Source: Bordetella parapertussis
GTDB taxonomy: Bacteria > Pseudomonadota > Gammaproteobacteria > Burkholderiales > SG8-39
Assembly (NCBI GenBank): GCA_945906975.1
Contig: CAMDRY010000073.1
Span: 1-10,885 of the forward strand
DNA length: 10,885 nt
Reading direction: 5' to 3'
In this document: positions 8,784-10,885 of the stretch, piece after piece
Layout of the letters: the number at the start of each line of letters is the position of its first letter
How positions within the stretch are numbered: the stretch's first letter is position 1
Program-made: the position numbers and the translations under genes
The notes under the pieces: generated by a model
The model's input: only the letters and a program-made list of their open reading frames with translations
The model's database searches: none
Told to the model about the DNA's origin: nothing

Positions 8784-10448
8784 ATGGCCCAATTCGTTTT
8801 CACCATGCGCCGCGTGGGCAAGGTAGTGCCCCCGAAGCGCCAGATTCTTAAAAATATCTCGCTCAATTTTTTTGCCGGCGCGAAGATCGGCGTACTGGGC
8901 CTCAACGGCTCGGGCAAATCCAGCCTGCTGCGCATCATGGCCGGCGAGGACACCAATATTGACGGCGAGGTGGTGACCATGCCCAACCTCAATATCGGCT
9001 ACTTGCAGCAAGAGCCCACGCTCGACCCGGAAAAGACCGTGCGCGAAATTGTCGAGGAGGGCATGGGCGCGGTGTTTGGCGCGAAGAAGCGCCTCGACGA
9101 GGTCTATGCCGCTTACGCCGAACCGGACGCTGACTTTGACAAGCTTGCCGCCGAGCAGGCCGAGCTCGAGGGCATCATCGCCGCTTCGGCCGGAGACAAT
9201 GTCGAGCACCAGCTTGAGATCGCCGCCGATGCGCTGCGCCTGCCGCCCTGGGACGCAAAAATCGGCCCGCTGTCCGGCGGTGAAAAACGCCGCGTCGCGC
9301 TGTGCCGCTTGTTGCTCTCCAAGCCCGATTTGCTGCTGCTCGATGAACCGACCAACCACCTTGACGCCGAGTCGGTCGAGTGGCTGGAGCAGTTCCTGCA
9401 GAAATTTCCCGGCACCGTTGTCGCCGTGACCCACGACCGTTACTTTCTTGATAATGCGGCGCAGTGGATTCTCGAGCTCGACCGCGGCCACGGCATTCCG
9501 TGGGAAGGTAATTACAGTTCCTGGCTGGAGCAAAAAGACAAGCGCCTGGCGCAGGAGGAATCGACCGAGTCGGCGCGGCAAAAAACCATACGCCAGGAAC
9601 TCGAATGGGTGCGGCAAAACCCCAAGGGTCGCCAGGCCAAGAGCAAGGCGCGCCTGGCGCGATTCGAGGAACTGTCGTCCTACGAGTACCAGAAGCGCAA
9701 CGAGACGCAGGAGATCTTCATCCCGGTCGCCGATCGCCTCGGTGACTCGGTTATCGAGTTCAAGAACGTGTCAAAGGCCTATGGTGATCGCCTGCTGATC
9801 GACGACCTGTCCTTCGTCGTTCCGGCCGGCGCCATTGTCGGCGTGATCGGTCCCAACGGCGCCGGCAAATCGACGCTGTTTCGCATGATCACCGGCCGGG
9901 AAAAGCCCGACAGCGGCGAGATCGCCATCGGCTCCACGGTGAAGATGGCCTACGTCGACCAGTCGCGCGATGATCTGGAGGGCGACAAGACGGTGTACGA
10001 ATACATTTCTGGCGGTGCCGACGTGCTTAACGTCGGCCGTTTCGAAATGCCCTCGCGCGCCTACGCCGGTCGTTTCAACTTCAAGGGCACCGACCAGAGC
10101 AAGAAGGTCGGCAACCTCTCTGGCGGCGAACGCGGCCGGCTGCATCTTGCCAAGACGCTCATCGCCGGCGGCAACGTGCTGCTGCTCGACGAACCGTCCA
10201 ACGACCTTGACGTCGAGACGCTGCGCGCGCTAGAGGACGCGCTGCTCGAATTTGCCGGCAGTGTGCTGGTCATCAGCCACGACCGTTGGTTCCTCGACCG
10301 CATCGCCACGCATATCCTTGCGTTTGAGGGCGAGTCCAAAGCAACCTTCTTTAACGGCAACTACCAGGAATACGAGGCCGACAAGATCAAACGTCTCGGT
10401 GAAGAGGGTGCCAAGCCCAGGCGTATTCGTTATAAGGCGCTGAAGTAG
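8784..10448 (+). CDS. ettA: EttA, ABC-F energy-dependent translational throttle protein
   Basis: EttA is a cytoplasmic ABC-F ATPase that binds the ribosomal E site and gates entry into the elongation cycle according to ATP/ADP level. The 554-residue length is nearly that of E. coli EttA (555). It opens with the diagnostic MAQFVFTMRRVGKVVPPKR. Domain 1 has Walker A GLNGSGKSS (39-47), signature LSGGE (163-167), Walker B with Glu188 and switch His217; the arm lies at about 94-138. The linker has the signature stretch WVRQNPKGRQAKSKARLARF. Domain 2 has GPNGAGKST (356-364), LSGGE (445-449), Glu470 and His499. The second Walker B reads DEPSNDLD where DEPTNDLD is usual, a mild change. The ATG at 8784 is chosen because family similarity begins exactly there; an in-frame ATG at 8682 would add 34 unrelated residues. 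No Shine-Dalgarno is obvious. The gene is probably monocistronic. Confidence 0.96.
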   Translation: MAQFVFTMRRVGKVVPPKRQILKNISLNFFAGAKIGVLGLNGSGKSSLLRIMAGEDTNIDGEVVTMPNLNIGYLQQEPTLDPEKTVREIVEEGMGAVFGAKKRLDEVYAAYAEPDADFDKLAAEQAELEGIIAASAGDNVEHQLEIAADALRLPPWDAKIGPLSGGEKRRVALCRLLLSKPDLLLLDEPTNHLDAESVEWLEQFLQKFPGTVVAVTHDRYFLDNAAQWILELDRGHGIPWEGNYSSWLEQKDKRLAQEESTESARQKTIRQELEWVRQNPKGRQAKSKARLARFEELSSYEYQKRNETQEIFIPVADRLGDSVIEFKNVSKAYGDRLLIDDLSFVVPAGAIVGVIGPNGAGKSTLFRMITGREKPDSGEIAIGSTVKMAYVDQSRDDLEGDKTVYEYISGGADVLNVGRFEMPSRAYAGRFNFKGTDQSKKVGNLSGGERGRLHLAKTLIAGGNVLLLDEPSNDLDVETLRALEDALLEFAGSVLVISHDRWFLDRIATHILAFEGESKATFFNGNYQEYEADKIKRLGEEGAKPRRIRYKALK

Positions 10449-10458
10449 GCCCTGTGCG

Positions 10459-10473
10459 GCCTATGGCATAGGC
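10459..10473 (+). repeat. Small hairpin after ettA
   Basis: GCCTAT and ATAGGC pair around GGC, 10 nt after the ettA stop codon and just ahead of the terminator-like hairpin. Confidence 0.4.
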
Positions 10474-10480
10474 TGAAGAA

Positions 10481-10499
10481 GCCCGACTGGCGGGCATTT
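10481..10499 (+). terminator. Probable rho-independent terminator of ettA
   Basis: GCCCG (10481-10485) and CGGGC (10491-10495) pair around ACTGG, preceded by AAGAA and followed by ATTT, about 32 nt after the stop codon. The U-tract is short. A competing stem, CGACTGG (10484-10490) with CCAGTCG (10500-10506), overlaps it. Confidence 0.5.
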
Positions 10500-10555
10500 C
10501 CAGTCGATTGCCCTGGCGGCATAGTCTCCAGTTTTGTCTCCTCTACCTTGACATA

Positions 10556-10591
10556 AGAGGGTTAGGGTGAGGGAGAGGGTGAGAGCACCCT
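10556..10591. repeat. GGGTGAGGG-type intergenic repeat
   Basis: Overlapping words of the type AGGGTTAGGGTGAGGGAGAG run from 10556, ending in a 6-bp hairpin AGGGTG-agag-CACCCT (10576-10591). From memory, very similar CCCTCACCC/CCCTCTCCC sequence recurs between genes across many proteobacterial genomes. Copy number in this genome cannot be seen from the window. Confidence 0.5.
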
Positions 10592-10670
10592 AATGTGACT
10601 CCGCTTGAGACTCGCGACACCTTGAGTTCTTCTCTGAACCTTTGGCGACATTCTTTTTTAGTTGGGAGGT

Positions 10671-10740
10671 TTCGCCCCCTGCGGGGGCGAGTCACTTTTC
10701 TTGCTTCGCTGTAGAAAAGGTAACCAAAAGAAGGCGACCC
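10671..10740. repeat. Dispersed hairpin repeat of the GGTTACTTTTC...GTGACTCGCC type
   Basis: Two nested palindromic parts lie side by side: CGCCCCC-TGC-GGGGGCG (10673-10689), and CTTTTC (10695-10700) with GAAAAG (10714-10719). TAACCAAAAGAAGGCGACCC follows. From memory, this arrangement is a very common non-coding repeat of beta- and gammaproteobacteria. It is often mis-annotated as a small hypothetical protein. I did not see a transposase. Confidence 0.6.
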
Positions 10741-10885
10741 GGAGGTGACGGCCCCCGGTTGGGTGTGCTCGTTGTTTTCTAACTGAGGTAGCGGGGGCTC
10801 CCCTGCGATGCTCGCCTCCTCGGGCCGGACCCGAACTCGCCCCACGATAAAGCTGTGGGTCTCAGACATGCGGGACCGGACGAAT
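10741..10885. other. Right-end non-coding sequence, probably part of the same repeat-rich spacer
   Basis: Together with 10507-10555 and 10592-10670 this makes up the rest of the 437-nt gene-free stretch after ettA. It holds GCCCCC (10751-10756) and GGGGGC (10793-10798), which could pair over a long loop, and no gene I can support. A 108-codon minus-strand frame (10869-10543) crosses it and both repeats, and looks like chance coding. Confidence 0.4.

Noticed and set aside
10543..10869. 108-aa minus-strand hypothetical protein
   Set aside because: It translates two dispersed-repeat types and their hairpins, a known source of spurious small proteins. No ribosome binding site or domain was seen.

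Overview
The window is GC-rich, densely packed chromosomal DNA. Gene content and protein resemblance suggest a betaproteobacterium, probably in or near the Burkholderiales, with some ability to oxidise reduced sulfur. The grounds are a Sox carrier pair, a proteobacterial-type MnmC and EttA, and what looks like a double-length UvrA. The lineage is inferred; no rRNA or other marker is present. I found no tRNA, rRNA, CRISPR array, prophage or transposase.

Layout. (1) 1-3176, minus strand: a UvrA-family nucleotide excision repair ATPase that runs off the left edge. A complete UvrA (two ABC modules, both zinc modules) is followed in the same frame by the start of a further UvrA N-terminal module, so the gene appears to be a tandem UvrA. 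(2) 3376-4210, plus strand, divergent from uvrA: soxY and soxZ, the periplasmic carrier of thiosulfate oxidation, separated by a 12-bp tandem repeat. (3) 4237-4626, minus strand, convergent with soxZ: a 129-residue protein of unknown function. (4) 4794-8579, minus strand, three closely spaced genes, upstream to downstream: a family-3 periplasmic solute-binding protein, mnmC (tRNA wobble uridine modification) and an alpha/beta hydrolase fused to a LuxR-type HTH. A strong hairpin follows the last one. (5) 8784-10448, plus strand, divergent: ettA, an ABC-F ribosome-associated ATPase, with a terminator-like hairpin behind it. (6) 10449-10885: no gene. It holds the ettA terminator and sequence that resembles dispersed proteobacterial intergenic repeats.

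Most genes are independent housekeeping functions: DNA repair, tRNA modification and translation control. The SoxYZ pair is the clear metabolic unit, but its partners (SoxXA, SoxB, SoxCD) are not in view. I see no convincing new multi-gene system. The points most worth a second look are the tandem UvrA, the repeat array and altered carrier motif in soxYZ, the hairpin abutting the mnmC start codon, and the hydrolase-LuxR fusion.
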